Assembly (NCBI RefSeq): GCF_002741105.1
Contig: NZ_NIQU01000005.1
Span: 275,149-339,148, forward strand
Length of the DNA: 64,000 bases
Direction of reading: 5' to 3'
DNA from: Pseudomonas sediminis
Lineage (GTDB): Bacteria > Pseudomonadota > Gammaproteobacteria > Pseudomonadales > Pseudomonadaceae
Below the pieces are notes generated by a model. That model made no database searches. It was not told where the DNA came from and saw only the letters and a list, made by a program, of their open reading frames with translations. The position numbers and the translations under genes are program-made. Below are positions 41,316-49,882 of the stretch, one piece after another (position 1 is the first letter of the stretch; each line of letters starts with the position of its first letter).

Positions 41316-41666
41316 GTGATCAATCGAACCCTTCCCTTGCTGCTGGCGCTGGGCCTGACGGCCTGTGCGAGCGATCCTGCACCCGTCGAACAACTGCGCC
41401 TGACCGAACAGGCGTTGGCGCAGACCAAGTCACTGGGTGTGGTCAGCGAGCAATCGGAGTCGCTGCGCCAGGCTGAGGACAAGTTCGCGCAGGCCCAGAC
41501 CGCCATGCAGGACGATGAGAACAAGCAGGCGCGCCAGCTCGCCGAACAGGCCGAGCTGGATGCGCGCCTGGCCGAGGCCGAGCACCTCAACGGCAAAGGG
41601 CGGGAACAGCTGAATGAACTCAATCAGCGCATCGGCCGTCTGCGTCAGCAACTGGGGGCCATGTGA
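41316..41666 (+). CDS. DUF4398-type lipoprotein
   Basis: A 116-residue predicted lipoprotein: signal peptide with lipobox LTAC (Cys17), then a helical, Glu/Gln-rich coiled-coil body (QLRLTEQALAQTKSLG, AEQAELDARLAEAEHL). The pattern fits the DUF4398 family. It starts with GTG at 41316 after AGGAAA. The stop codon overlaps the start of the next gene (TGATG). Both neighbours encode envelope proteins, so a joint periplasmic role is likely. The function is unknown. Confidence 0.8.
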   Translation: MINRTLPLLLALGLTACASDPAPVEQLRLTEQALAQTKSLGVVSEQSESLRQAEDKFAQAQTAMQDDENKQARQLAEQAELDARLAEAEHLNGKGREQLNELNQRIGRLRQQLGAM

Positions 41667-42478
41667 TGAGGGCGTATGGTTATCTGGGCAGCCTGGCGCT
41701 GGTCGCTACCTTGCTCGGTGGTTGCGCGACCAACCAGATGGCGAGTGAGCAAGCGCTGGAAGAGGCGCGTCTGAGCTTCCAGGCAGTGAAGGAAGATCCC
41801 AGCGTGCTGCGCGCTGCACCCAAGGACGTTATTCGCGCTGGCGAATCGCTGGGCCGTGCCGAGCGCCTGTCCAGCTACTGGGGCAGTGGTGACGATGTGC
41901 GTCATTACGCTTACCTCAGCCAGCGCTATGCTGCGATCGCCCGCCAGCACAGCGATATCAGCCTCAACCAGGAACGTGCGGCCAAACTCGAGCTGGAGCG
42001 CCAGCGCCTGCAACTGACATTGCGCGAGGCCAAGCTGATGAGCGTGCAGCAGCACAACGGTTGGTTGGAAGAGCAAATGGTCAGCCTCGCCACCAGCGAG
42101 ACCGAGCGGGGCCTGGTGATGACCCTCGGTGACATGCTGTTCGACGCCGGCCGCGCCGATCTGCAGCCAGCGGCCAACCGCACGGTGCTCAAGCTCGTGC
42201 AATTCCTGCAGATCAACCCGCAGCGACGCGTGCGTATCGAGGGCTATACCGATAACACCGGCGACGCGGCTGAAAATCTTGAGCTTTCCCGCGCGCGGGC
42301 GCAGGCCGTGGCCGATCTGCTGGTCGACCTGGGCGTGGATTCCAAGCGGATCCAGGTAGCCGGTTACGGGGTCGACTTCCCTGTTGCGGAAAATGCCTCT
42401 GCCCGTGGCCGGGCGCAGAATCGGCGAGTGGAGATTGTCTTCTCCGACGAGCGAGGCCAGCTCGGCGCCGAGCGCTGA
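41666..42478 (+). CDS. DUF4398/OmpA-family lipoprotein
   Basis: A 270-residue outer-membrane lipoprotein: lipobox LGGC (Cys20), a helical DUF4398-like middle (about 25-140) and a C-terminal OmpA peptidoglycan-binding domain (about 150-262). The latter includes FDAGRADLQPAANRTVLKL, VRIEGYTDNTGDAAENLELS and RAQNRRVEIVF, with the Asp and Arg that contact diaminopimelate. It starts at the ATG overlapping the previous stop, and a GTG three bases upstream is less likely. It probably tethers the outer membrane to the cell wall. Confidence 0.9.
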   Translation: MRAYGYLGSLALVATLLGGCATNQMASEQALEEARLSFQAVKEDPSVLRAAPKDVIRAGESLGRAERLSSYWGSGDDVRHYAYLSQRYAAIARQHSDISLNQERAAKLELERQRLQLTLREAKLMSVQQHNGWLEEQMVSLATSETERGLVMTLGDMLFDAGRADLQPAANRTVLKLVQFLQINPQRRVRIEGYTDNTGDAAENLELSRARAQAVADLLVDLGVDSKRIQVAGYGVDFPVAENASARGRAQNRRVEIVFSDERGQLGAER

Positions 42479-42493
42479 GGGTCAACAGTCAAG

Positions 42494-42519
42494 AACCCCG
42501 GCATCGTCCGGGGTTTTTT
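42494..42519 (+). terminator. Terminator after the OmpA-family lipoprotein gene
   Basis: AACCCCGG-CATCGT-CCGGGGTT followed by TTTT. It ends the binding-protein/lipoprotein operon. Confidence 0.92.
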
Positions 42520-42664
42520 ATGCCTTGAATCAGGCTTAGACATGGTGTTTTACGCATACAGATAGTCGGCACAGAGCTGCTTGTGAAAAGTGTTTTCATC
42601 TGTGCCGGTACAATTGTGTAGCAATAGGTTACTGTTATGCTCCAGTGATCTGAAGGATATCGCC

Positions 42665-44110
42665 ATGACCAATCTGTTGCTCTACCAACGCATCGCTCAG
42701 CAGTTGGCCGAGGATATTCGTCGTGGCGTCTACCAGCCGGGGGAGCGCGTGCCATCGGTACGCAAGATGAGCGCTCAGCTCAATGTCAGCCACGCCACCG
42801 TGTTGCAAGCGTACGCCAATCTCGAGGATCAGGGCCTGATCCGAGCGCGGCCGCAGTCGGGCTTCTACGTACATCAGACACCGGCACTGACCGCGCCGAC
42901 GCCGGATATCGCCAAGGTCGAGCGGCCAGGCCTGGTCACTCGTGCCAGCATCATCAATCAGGTGCTTACCGAGTCGCGTCGCGAGGGCGTATTCCCGCTG
43001 GGCGCTGCGGTGCCGCATGTCGACTACCTGCCGGTGCGTGCGCTGCACCAGCAACTGGCGAAGGTCACGCGCTTTCACAGTCCGCGTGCCTTCAGCTACA
43101 TGTTCAGCCCCGGTTTCGAGCCGTTGCGTCGCCAGGTGGCGATTCGCATGCGCGATGCCGGCGTGGTGGTCGACCCGTCCGAGGTGGTGATCACCCATGG
43201 CTGCGTCGATGCGCTGCAGATGAGCCTGCGCGTGCTGACCAAGCCAGGTGACCTGATCGCGGTGGAGTCGCCGACCTACTACGGCCTGCTGCAACTGGCC
43301 GATCTGCTTGGGCTCAAGGTCATCGAGATCCCGTGCGACCCCACCACCGGCATCAGCCTCGAAGCGCTGCAACTGGCGGCCAACCAGTGGCCGATCAAGG
43401 CACTGGTGCTGACGGCGCGGCTGTCCAATCCGCTCGGTGGCACTATCCCCGAGGAGCGCCAGCGTCAGTTGTTGCGCCTGGCTGGTGATTACGATTTCCA
43501 GATCGTCGAGGACGATATTTACGGCGAGCTGATGTTCGAACAGGGCCCGACCAAGGCGCTCAAGTCCCATGATCGCGACAGCCGGGTGATTTATTGCTCG
43601 AGCTTCTCCAAGACGCTGTCGCCCGGTGTGCGTATCGGCTGGATCGTCGCCGGCAAGTATCAGGACGAGATCCAGCGGCTGCAGACCTTCTCCACCCATT
43701 CGGCGTGCAGCGTCACCCAGATGGCCGTAGCGGCCTACCTGGAGAATGGCGGGTACGACCGTCACCTGCGGCATATCCGTCAGGAGTACCGCAAGAACCT
43801 CAGCGCCTTCCAACTTGCGGTGCAGCAGTATTTCCCGGTCGGTACGCAGATGACCCGGCCCAAGGGCGGCTTCATTCTCTGGGTCAGCCTGCCGGCGCGG
43901 GTCAACACCAAGGATCTGCACGTGCGCGCGCTGCAGCAGGGCATTTCCATCGCACCGGGACTGATCTTCAGCAACACCGAGCAGTTCAACCATTGCGTAC
44001 GCCTTAACTGCGGCATCCCGTGGAATCGCGAGGCGGAGAGGGCGTTGATGACCCTGGGCATGCTGGCCACGCAGCTGTGCCAGGAAGCGGGCGGTTCCTG
44101 GGAGGATTAA
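42665..44110 (+). CDS. MocR-type PLP-dependent GntR regulator
   Basis: A 481-residue regulator that joins an N-terminal GntR winged helix (about 1-70, GERVPSVRKMSAQLNVSHAT) to a class-I aminotransferase-like domain. The PLP lysine is Lys316 in SSFSKTLSPGVRIGW, and the YGLLQLADLL and NPLGGT elements are typical of the fold. MocR proteins sense PLP or amino-group compounds. The start at 42665 follows GAAGGATATC, and longer frames upstream are not supported. The target genes are not evident from the neighbourhood. Confidence 0.93.
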   Translation: MTNLLLYQRIAQQLAEDIRRGVYQPGERVPSVRKMSAQLNVSHATVLQAYANLEDQGLIRARPQSGFYVHQTPALTAPTPDIAKVERPGLVTRASIINQVLTESRREGVFPLGAAVPHVDYLPVRALHQQLAKVTRFHSPRAFSYMFSPGFEPLRRQVAIRMRDAGVVVDPSEVVITHGCVDALQMSLRVLTKPGDLIAVESPTYYGLLQLADLLGLKVIEIPCDPTTGISLEALQLAANQWPIKALVLTARLSNPLGGTIPEERQRQLLRLAGDYDFQIVEDDIYGELMFEQGPTKALKSHDRDSRVIYCSSFSKTLSPGVRIGWIVAGKYQDEIQRLQTFSTHSACSVTQMAVAAYLENGGYDRHLRHIRQEYRKNLSAFQLAVQQYFPVGTQMTRPKGGFILWVSLPARVNTKDLHVRALQQGISIAPGLIFSNTEQFNHCVRLNCGIPWNREAERALMTLGMLATQLCQEAGGSWED

Positions 44111-44195
44111 AAAGTCCGTCTCGTTTTAACCCGATTCATCGAAAGGCTGCGTCTACCTGAGCGAAGGTCTCGTGCCATTGCTCAGGAGGTGCACC

Positions 44196-45896
44196 ATGTC
44201 CGTTTATTCCTCGTTGCTCGTTCGCCCATTCGCCGTCGGTTTTTCCGCGGGAACCTTGCTGCTGCTTGCCGCCTGCAGCGCCTCTGGCCCGGAGCCGGAA
44301 GCCCAGACCAACTCGGAGCCGGCGGCGACACTCGTTCGTGAACGTCTGGCTGCGCCTGTAGCAGCCGAGATGCCTGCCGCCGCCAGCCAGAAACGCTTGT
44401 CGACCCTGGCTTACGCGCCGTCGCCCATCGCCGATGTCGTGCCACCGGGCTACCGCGATGAGTCACGCGAGCAATACCAGGCCTATGCCGATAATCCGGT
44501 GTTCGCGGTTGCCGAGACCCCGGTGTCCACCTTCAGCATCGACGTCGATACCGGTAGCTACGCCAACGTGCGGCGCTTCCTCAACGGCGGGCAACTGCCG
44601 CCGAAGGACGCTGTGCGCCTGGAGGAGCTAGTCAACTACTTCCCCTATGCCTATCCGTTGCCGCAGGGTGACGTACCTTTCGGCGTTAGCACCGAGCTGG
44701 CGGTGACACCGTGGAACCCGCAGACGCGCCTGCTGCGCATCGCCATCAAGGCATCAGACCGCAGCGTGGACGAGCTGCCGCCGGCCAATCTGGTGTTCCT
44801 GGTCGACGTGTCCGGCTCGATGCATCGCCGCGAAGGGCTGCCGATGGTGCAGGGCACGCTGAAATTGCTGGTCGATCAGTTGCGCCCGCAGGATCGTGTC
44901 TCGCTGGTCACCTATGCCGGTGACAGCAAGGTGGTGCTGGACTCCGTGCCCGGCAGCGACAAGGCGAAGATTCGAGCGGCGATCGATCAACTCAGTGCTG
45001 GCGGTTCGACGGCGGGGGAGTCGGGCATTCAGTTGGCTTACCAACAGGCGAGCAAGCATATGATCGACGGCGGCATCAATCGCATCCTGCTGGCAACCGA
45101 TGGTGACTTCAACGTCGGTATCAGCGATTTCGACAGCCTCAAGCGACTGGCCGCCGACAAGCGCAAGAGCGGCGTCTCGCTGACCACCCTGGGTTTTGGC
45201 GTGGACAACTACAACGAGCGTCTGATGGAGCAACTGGCCGATGCTGGCAACGGTAATTACGCCTACATCGATAATTTGCGCGAGGCGCGCAAGGTGCTGG
45301 TGGATCAGCTCGCGTCGACCCTCACCACCGTGGCCAGTGACGTGAAGCTGCAACTTGAGTTCAACCCGAGCGAAGTCAGCGAGTATCGCTTGCTGGGTTA
45401 CGAGAACCGGGCGCTCAAGCGCGAGGATTTCAGCAACGACAAGGTCGATGCTGGTGATATCGGCGCTGGGCATACCGTCACCGCGCTGTACGAGATCGTC
45501 CCGGCGGGCAGCAAAGGCTGGCTGGAGCCGCTGCGTTATCAGGCTAGTGCCCAGCCCGCGAGCAAGAGCGGCGAACTGGCCTGGTTGCGAATTCGCTACA
45601 AGGCGCCGGGGGAAGCATCCAGCCGGCTGCTGGAGCGGCCTATCGCACGCGGTGAGGCCAAGCCGGTTGCGGCAGCCAGCGAGGATCTGCGCTTCGCCGC
45701 TGCGGTTGCGGCCTTCGCCCAGCAGCTCAAGGATGGCCGCTACACGGGCGACTTCGGTCTGGCGCAGAGCATCGAGTTGGCGCGCTCGGCGAAAGGTGAG
45801 GACCGCTTCGGTCTACGTGGCGAGTTCATCCAACTGGCCGAAATCGCCCAGAGCCTGCACACTTCCGGTTCCACCCCTGCACGAGTTCAGCAGTGA
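44196..45896 (+). CDS. von Willebrand factor A-domain lipoprotein (YfbK-like)
   Basis: A 566-residue predicted lipoprotein: lipobox LAAC near residue 26, a vWF-A N-terminal extension (about 85-180, FSIDVDTGSYANVRRFL), a vWA domain (about 195-375) and a C-terminal DUF3520-like domain. The MIDAS metal site looks complete: DVSGS starting at Asp204, a Thr in GGSTAGESG, and the Asp in LLATDGDFN. The ATG at 44196 has CAGGAGGT ahead of it. The last four bases overlap the ECF sigma gene, so the three genes 44196-47124 form one coupled operon. Confidence 0.92.
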   Translation: MSVYSSLLVRPFAVGFSAGTLLLLAACSASGPEPEAQTNSEPAATLVRERLAAPVAAEMPAAASQKRLSTLAYAPSPIADVVPPGYRDESREQYQAYADNPVFAVAETPVSTFSIDVDTGSYANVRRFLNGGQLPPKDAVRLEELVNYFPYAYPLPQGDVPFGVSTELAVTPWNPQTRLLRIAIKASDRSVDELPPANLVFLVDVSGSMHRREGLPMVQGTLKLLVDQLRPQDRVSLVTYAGDSKVVLDSVPGSDKAKIRAAIDQLSAGGSTAGESGIQLAYQQASKHMIDGGINRILLATDGDFNVGISDFDSLKRLAADKRKSGVSLTTLGFGVDNYNERLMEQLADAGNGNYAYIDNLREARKVLVDQLASTLTTVASDVKLQLEFNPSEVSEYRLLGYENRALKREDFSNDKVDAGDIGAGHTVTALYEIVPAGSKGWLEPLRYQASAQPASKSGELAWLRIRYKAPGEASSRLLERPIARGEAKPVAAASEDLRFAAAVAAFAQQLKDGRYTGDFGLAQSIELARSAKGEDRFGLRGEFIQLAEIAQSLHTSGSTPARVQQ

Positions 45897-46465
45897 ACGC
45901 ACCCCTCATGGATGACGACGCCGTCTTGCTGCGGCGTTATCGCCGCGGCGATGCCGCGGCCTTCAACGTGCTGTACCAGCGCCATCGGCTGGGCCTGTTC
46001 CGCTTTCTGCTCGGCCTGTGTGGCGACCATGCCCTGGCCGAGGAAGTGTTCCAGGAAACCTGGATGAGCCTGATCCGCAGCCAGAGCGAGCAGCGCGAGG
46101 CGGTACTGTTCAAGACCTGGCTGTACCAGATCGCCCGCAACCGCCTGATCGACCACTGGCGCAAGACGGGCCGTCATCAGGCCGGACATGACCAATACGA
46201 CGAAGGCCAGCACGCCCAGGCCGACCCGCAACCGGGCCCCGAGCAACAGTGGGGGCTGAGCCGCGATAGCGAGCGGCTGCAGGCGGCACTGGCCGACCTG
46301 CCGGAAGATCAGCGCGAGGTGTTCCTGTTGCGCGCCCATGGCGACCTGGAATTGAACGAGATTGCCGAGTTGACCGGCACGCCGGCCGAGACGGTCAAGA
46401 GCCGTCTGCGCTATGCCCTGCAGAAACTGCGCCGGCTGCTGGCCACCGAGGAGTTGTCCGTATGA
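45893..46465 (+). CDS. ECF-family RNA polymerase sigma factor
   Basis: A 190-residue extracytoplasmic-function sigma factor. Region 2 (about 15-85) contains ALAEEVFQETWMSLI and FKTWLYQIARNRLIDHWRK. Region 4 (about 125-185) contains LPEDQREVFLLRAHGDLELN and the helix-turn-helix IAELTGTPAETVKSRLRYAL. The linker is Gln/His-rich. It starts at a GTG overlapping the vWA stop (GTGA), and an ATG five codons on is an alternative. It is overlapped at its end by the next gene. The regulon is unknown. Confidence 0.94.
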   Translation: MNAPLMDDDAVLLRRYRRGDAAAFNVLYQRHRLGLFRFLLGLCGDHALAEEVFQETWMSLIRSQSEQREAVLFKTWLYQIARNRLIDHWRKTGRHQAGHDQYDEGQHAQADPQPGPEQQWGLSRDSERLQAALADLPEDQREVFLLRAHGDLELNEIAELTGTPAETVKSRLRYALQKLRRLLATEELSV

Positions 46466-47124
46466 ACCATGAACGAGAACCTCTGGACCACGAGCAGGCG
46501 TTGCTGGCGCATTTTCGTGCCCATGGCAGCGGCGAACCTTCGGCCGAGCTGGATGCGCGCATTCTGGCGGCGGCCAGTGCGGCTGCCCGTGAAGCGCGTC
46601 AGGCCGACAAGCCTGAATCTGGCTGGGCGCAGCGCCTGCATCAATGGTTGTTTGGCAGTGGCCGCCAGCGCTGGTCGGTGGCCGTGGCCGGGTTGGCCTG
46701 TGTCGGGATTGGCGTCAGCCTGACTTGGCGGACCCTGGAGCAGACGCCAGATGTCTTCGATGCCGTGCCGCCCAGCGTGGCCATGAGCCCCGCTGCACCA
46801 GCCCCGGCACCGATGGCGGCCAAACGTGCTGCCGAGAACGAGTCGGTGGCGCGTATGGCTGTCCCTCAGGAGCGCATGAGGAGCCAGGCCCCTTCTGCCG
46901 ATAGAGCGGAGGCACCGATGGCCAGCGCTGCGGCAATTGCTCCGATGGCAGAACTGGTGATCCAGAGCGAACCACGCAAGGCGTTGCTGCGTCTGCTGGA
47001 GCTGCGCAAGACCAATCAGCAGGAGGAGGCGCAGCGGTTGCTGGAGCAGCTCAAGGCCGATTATCCGCAACTGGATATCGAGGCCGAGCTCGAGCATCTG
47101 GCTAAGGAGCCGTCAGCCGAATGA
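46462..47124 (+). CDS. Putative anti-sigma factor, one membrane helix
   Basis: A 220-residue product whose ATG overlaps the sigma stop (ATGA), the classical position for an anti-sigma factor. The acidic, helical N-terminal part (about 1-70) would face the cytoplasm, one membrane segment (about 72-90, WSVAVAGLACVGIGVSLTW) follows, then a Pro/Ala/Met-rich periplasmic part and a helical end (about 150-220). It lacks the HxxxCxxC zinc motif of common ZAS anti-sigma domains. The role is inferred from position and topology. Confidence 0.75.
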   Translation: MNHEREPLDHEQALLAHFRAHGSGEPSAELDARILAAASAAAREARQADKPESGWAQRLHQWLFGSGRQRWSVAVAGLACVGIGVSLTWRTLEQTPDVFDAVPPSVAMSPAAPAPAPMAAKRAAENESVARMAVPQERMRSQAPSADRAEAPMASAAAIAPMAELVIQSEPRKALLRLLELRKTNQQEEAQRLLEQLKADYPQLDIEAELEHLAKEPSAE

Positions 47125-47214
47125 GCTTCCGGGTAAAAGTCGTGTAAGTCGACTTGTCAGGCGCGCCCAGGCGGAGGAGCATGGGCGCGTTACTGATCGA
47201 GTTACCTTTGTCCC

Positions 47215-47715
47215 ATGATGCGTAAGTCCATTTTACTGTTGCTGTGCTTGGGTTGGCTGAGCGCCTGTGAGCGTGCGCCTGAGCCTGTTGCGCAGCAGCC
47301 TGCACCTGAGCCCGCAGTGGTCACCGCGCCTGAGCCAGCGCCCGTTGCCGAGGTTGCCAAGCCCAAACCGGTCGAACCTGCACCGCCTGCCAAAGTGGTC
47401 GAAAACAAACCCCTGCCTCCCGCCAAACCGCCCGTCGCCGCTAAGCCCAAGCCTGCTGCGGCACCACAGCCCAAGCCAGCCGAGCCCGAATCGAAGCTGG
47501 CGCTGGATCTCAGCGTGCCGCAGGAGCTGTTCGAGCAAGCACTGGAAAGCGAAACCCGCGAGGATCTCGCGCCGGTGCTGCCACCGCTGTTTGGCGAGAA
47601 ACCCGAAGTCCAGAGCCCGTTCCAGATCAGCGGTCGGCTGATCAGCAACGAGCGAGTGGACGACTACTGGGATTCCATCGAAGGCGCCGAGGTGCAGTTC
47701 GAGTTCAAGCAGTAG
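47215..47715 (+). CDS. Pro/Ala-rich lipoprotein of unknown function
   Basis: A 166-residue predicted lipoprotein: lipobox LSAC (Cys19), a low-complexity Pro/Ala/Lys/Glu linker (about 20-95) like those that span the periplasm, and a short C-terminal globular tail (about 97-166, LALDLSVPQELFEQALE). ATG codons at 47215 and 47218 are both possible. It lies 90 bases after the putative anti-sigma gene and may belong to that unit. Its stop is one base from the stop of the converging acyl-CoA synthetase gene. I do not recognise the tail. Confidence 0.75.
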   Translation: MMRKSILLLLCLGWLSACERAPEPVAQQPAPEPAVVTAPEPAPVAEVAKPKPVEPAPPAKVVENKPLPPAKPPVAAKPKPAAAPQPKPAEPESKLALDLSVPQELFEQALESETREDLAPVLPPLFGEKPEVQSPFQISGRLISNERVDDYWDSIEGAEVQFEFKQ

Positions 47716-47716
47716 C

Positions 47717-49543
47717 TCAAAAGCGATAACGCTGCTGATCGATGGCCGCATGGGTTTCACGACTCAGCGGCTGGTAGCTGTCTGCGCCGGGCAGGCGTAC
47801 GTAGATCGAATCATCTACCTGGTTGGGATCATAGCCGGCCTGTTTCAGGTCGATCTTCTTGTACTTGAAGGTGCCGGTGGTCTCGATTTCGCCGAGTAGG
47901 CGCACGAACAGCGGCGCGGCGCAGGCCGGCAGCTCCGCATCCAGGTGAGCGGCCAGCGCCACGCCATCCAGCACGCAACCTGACGCCAGGCGCAGCGCGG
48001 CCATGCCGCAACGGCCATTGGTGCCGGGAATCTCCACGCCGTAGACAACCGCATCTTCCACGCTGGGGAAGGCGCCCAGCACATTTTCCACCTCAGTGGT
48101 GGAAACGTTCTCGCCTTTCCAGCGGAAGGTGTCGCCGAGACGGTCGACGAACTGCGCATGCTTGCAGCCGATGTCGCGCATCAGGTCGCCGGTGTTGAAC
48201 CAGGCGTCGCCCTTCTTGAACACGTCGCGCAGGATTGCCGCCTCGCTCTTGGCGGGGTCGGTGTAGCCATCGAACGGCCATTTGGCGCTGATCTCGCTGA
48301 TCAGCAGGCCGGCTTCGCCCTTGTCGGCCTTCTGCAGGAAGCCATTGTTGCCGCGCACGGGGCAGTCGTTCTCCAGGTCGTAGCGGACAATGGCGTAGGT
48401 GGCCGGGGTGTAGCCGACGGTATTGTCGAAGTTGAAGACGTTGGTGAAGCCGATGTTGCCTTCGCTGGAGGCATAGAACTCGGTGATCTGCTCGACGCCG
48501 AAACGCTGCTTGAACTCGGCCCAGATCGAGGGGCGTAGGCCATTGCCGATCATACAGCGCAGGCTGTTGCCTCGTTCTGCCGGATGCTCGGGCTGGTTGA
48601 GCAGATAGCGGCACAGTTCGCCGATGTAGCCGAAGCAGGTGGCCTGGTAGCGCGCCACGTCGCTCCAGAAGGCGCTGGCGGAGAACCTGCGGCGCAGGGC
48701 GATGGCCGCGCCGCCGGCCAGGGCTGCGCTCCAGCATACGGTGACGGCGTTGTTGTGGTAGCAGGGCAGGGTGAGGTAGAGCACGTCGCGTTCGTTCAGG
48801 GTCAGGCCGGAATGGCCGAAGCCGCCGTAGGCCTTGATCCACTTGCCATGGCTCATGATCGAGGCCTTGGGCAGGCCGGTGGTGCCGGAGGTGTAGATCA
48901 AAAAGCAGGCGTCCTTCATGCGCACATGCTGGCTATCGGGCGGATTGTCCTCGGCCTGGCCGCTGGCGATCTGCATGAGGTTGAGCCAGCCGTCCGGCGC
49001 CTGGCCGGGATCACGCAGGCAATCCTGGTCGGCGATCCAGTAGCGGCGCGCCTGCTGGTTGTGCAGTTGCGCGGCGATTTCGTCAAAGGCGCCGCGCAGT
49101 TCGTCACCGATGACCAGGTAGCCGGGCTTTACTAGGTTGAAGCTATGCGCCAGCACCTTGCCGCGCTGGTTGGTGTTGATCAGCGCGCCGACTGCACCGA
49201 GCTTGCTCAACGCGGCGAGGATCGTCAGCAGTTCCAGGCGGTTCTCCAGCATCACAGCGACCACGTCGCCATGGCCGACACCTTCGTCCTTGAACGTCCA
49301 TGCCAGTCGGTTGGCCCAGGCATTGAACGTGCGATAACTGAGCTGGCGGTTTTCATCCATCAGCGCCGGGCGCTCGGGGTGGCGCTCGGCGGCGCGCTGC
49401 AGCGCCCAGGCCAGTGACAGATTCTTCTCCCGGTTGCGGATGCCGGCGTAGTAAAGGCCACGCAGCATGCGCGGCACACGCGGCAGGTGTTGCGGCAGGT
49501 GGGCCAGGAAGCGGAAGGGCGAAATCAGATCGGCTTGGCTCAT
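47717..49543 (-). CDS. Long-chain acyl-CoA synthetase, FATP type
   Basis: A 608-residue ATP-dependent acyl-CoA ligase. The AMP-binding P-loop YTSGTTGLPKASIMSHGK is near residue 225, FYASSEGNIGFTN (A5 region) near residue 370, and RLGDTFRWKGENVSTTEVEN near residue 480. These variants mark the fatty-acid-transport-protein (SLC27-like) branch and not FadD1/FadD2. It would activate long-chain or very-long-chain fatty acids at the inner membrane. It is monocistronic. Upstream lies a repeat-rich gap. Confidence 0.93.
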   Translation of the reverse strand: MSQADLISPFRFLAHLPQHLPRVPRMLRGLYYAGIRNREKNLSLAWALQRAAERHPERPALMDENRQLSYRTFNAWANRLAWTFKDEGVGHGDVVAVMLENRLELLTILAALSKLGAVGALINTNQRGKVLAHSFNLVKPGYLVIGDELRGAFDEIAAQLHNQQARRYWIADQDCLRDPGQAPDGWLNLMQIASGQAEDNPPDSQHVRMKDACFLIYTSGTTGLPKASIMSHGKWIKAYGGFGHSGLTLNERDVLYLTLPCYHNNAVTVCWSAALAGGAAIALRRRFSASAFWSDVARYQATCFGYIGELCRYLLNQPEHPAERGNSLRCMIGNGLRPSIWAEFKQRFGVEQITEFYASSEGNIGFTNVFNFDNTVGYTPATYAIVRYDLENDCPVRGNNGFLQKADKGEAGLLISEISAKWPFDGYTDPAKSEAAILRDVFKKGDAWFNTGDLMRDIGCKHAQFVDRLGDTFRWKGENVSTTEVENVLGAFPSVEDAVVYGVEIPGTNGRCGMAALRLASGCVLDGVALAAHLDAELPACAAPLFVRLLGEIETTGTFKYKKIDLKQAGYDPNQVDDSIYVRLPGADSYQPLSRETHAAIDQQRYRF

Positions 49544-49663
49544 GGGGCTCGCACTTGGCTGTTATGAATTGAAGGCGAGTACTGACTCTAGTCAGCCAGG
49601 CGCGCAGCAGCCATGGCTCTGGTGCGCTGAGCGGCGGGCAGATCGGCAAATAGCCTTGCCATT

Positions 49664-49740
49664 CGTAGGGTGCGCCTTGCGCACCGAATTCGAGATGTTT
49701 CAGCAGGGCGAGTGCAGGCGGTGCGCACGGCGCACTCTGC
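49664..49740. repeat. REP-like inverted repeat (GTAGGGTGCGCC family)
   Basis: CGTAGGGTGCGCCTTGCGCA faces GTGCGCACGGCGCACTCTGC across roughly 35 bases. It matches the family at 6556, 20311 and 54087. Confidence 0.75.
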
Positions 49741-49757
49741 CGGGCGATCTTGCTTGC

Positions 49758-49778
49758 GTAGCCCGGATCAAGTCCGGG
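49758..49778. repeat. Short GTAGCCCGGAT-family palindrome
   Basis: GTAGCCCGGATCAAGTCCGG forms a small hairpin (CCGGA/TCCGG core). It is a single-arm relative of the repeat at 33486-33546. Confidence 0.55.
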
Positions 49779-49833
49779 TATGGGCTGACGCTGTGCTTAT
49801 GGCTCGCGTGCCTGCCGTTACCGAGACAAACGA

Positions 49834-49859
49834 AAACCCCGGCACCAAGGCCGGGGTTT
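49834..49859 (-). terminator. Terminator of the purine permease gene
   Basis: Read on the minus strand: AAACCCCGGC, a 6-base loop, GCCGGGGTTTT, then CGTTTG. It lies 24 bases after the permease stop codon. Confidence 0.85.
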
Positions 49860-49882
49860 GGTTCAACACCTGGTGTTGGCCG

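Larger units (their letters stand above)
49544..49882. other. Gene-free gap with repeats
   Basis: 339 bases between the acyl-CoA synthetase start and the permease stop. It contains a CCCTACG-family inverted repeat (49664-49740), a short GTAGCCCGGAT palindrome (49758-49778) and the permease terminator (49834-49859). I see no credible small gene. The synthetase promoter should lie at 49544-49660 on the minus strand. Confidence 0.6.

Noticed and set aside
44128..44153. Possible ECF-type promoter (AAC ... CGTC) before the vWA gene
   Set aside because: The spacing from AAC to CGTC is 19 bases, longer than the usual 16-17, and the -35 context is weak, so I do not call it.
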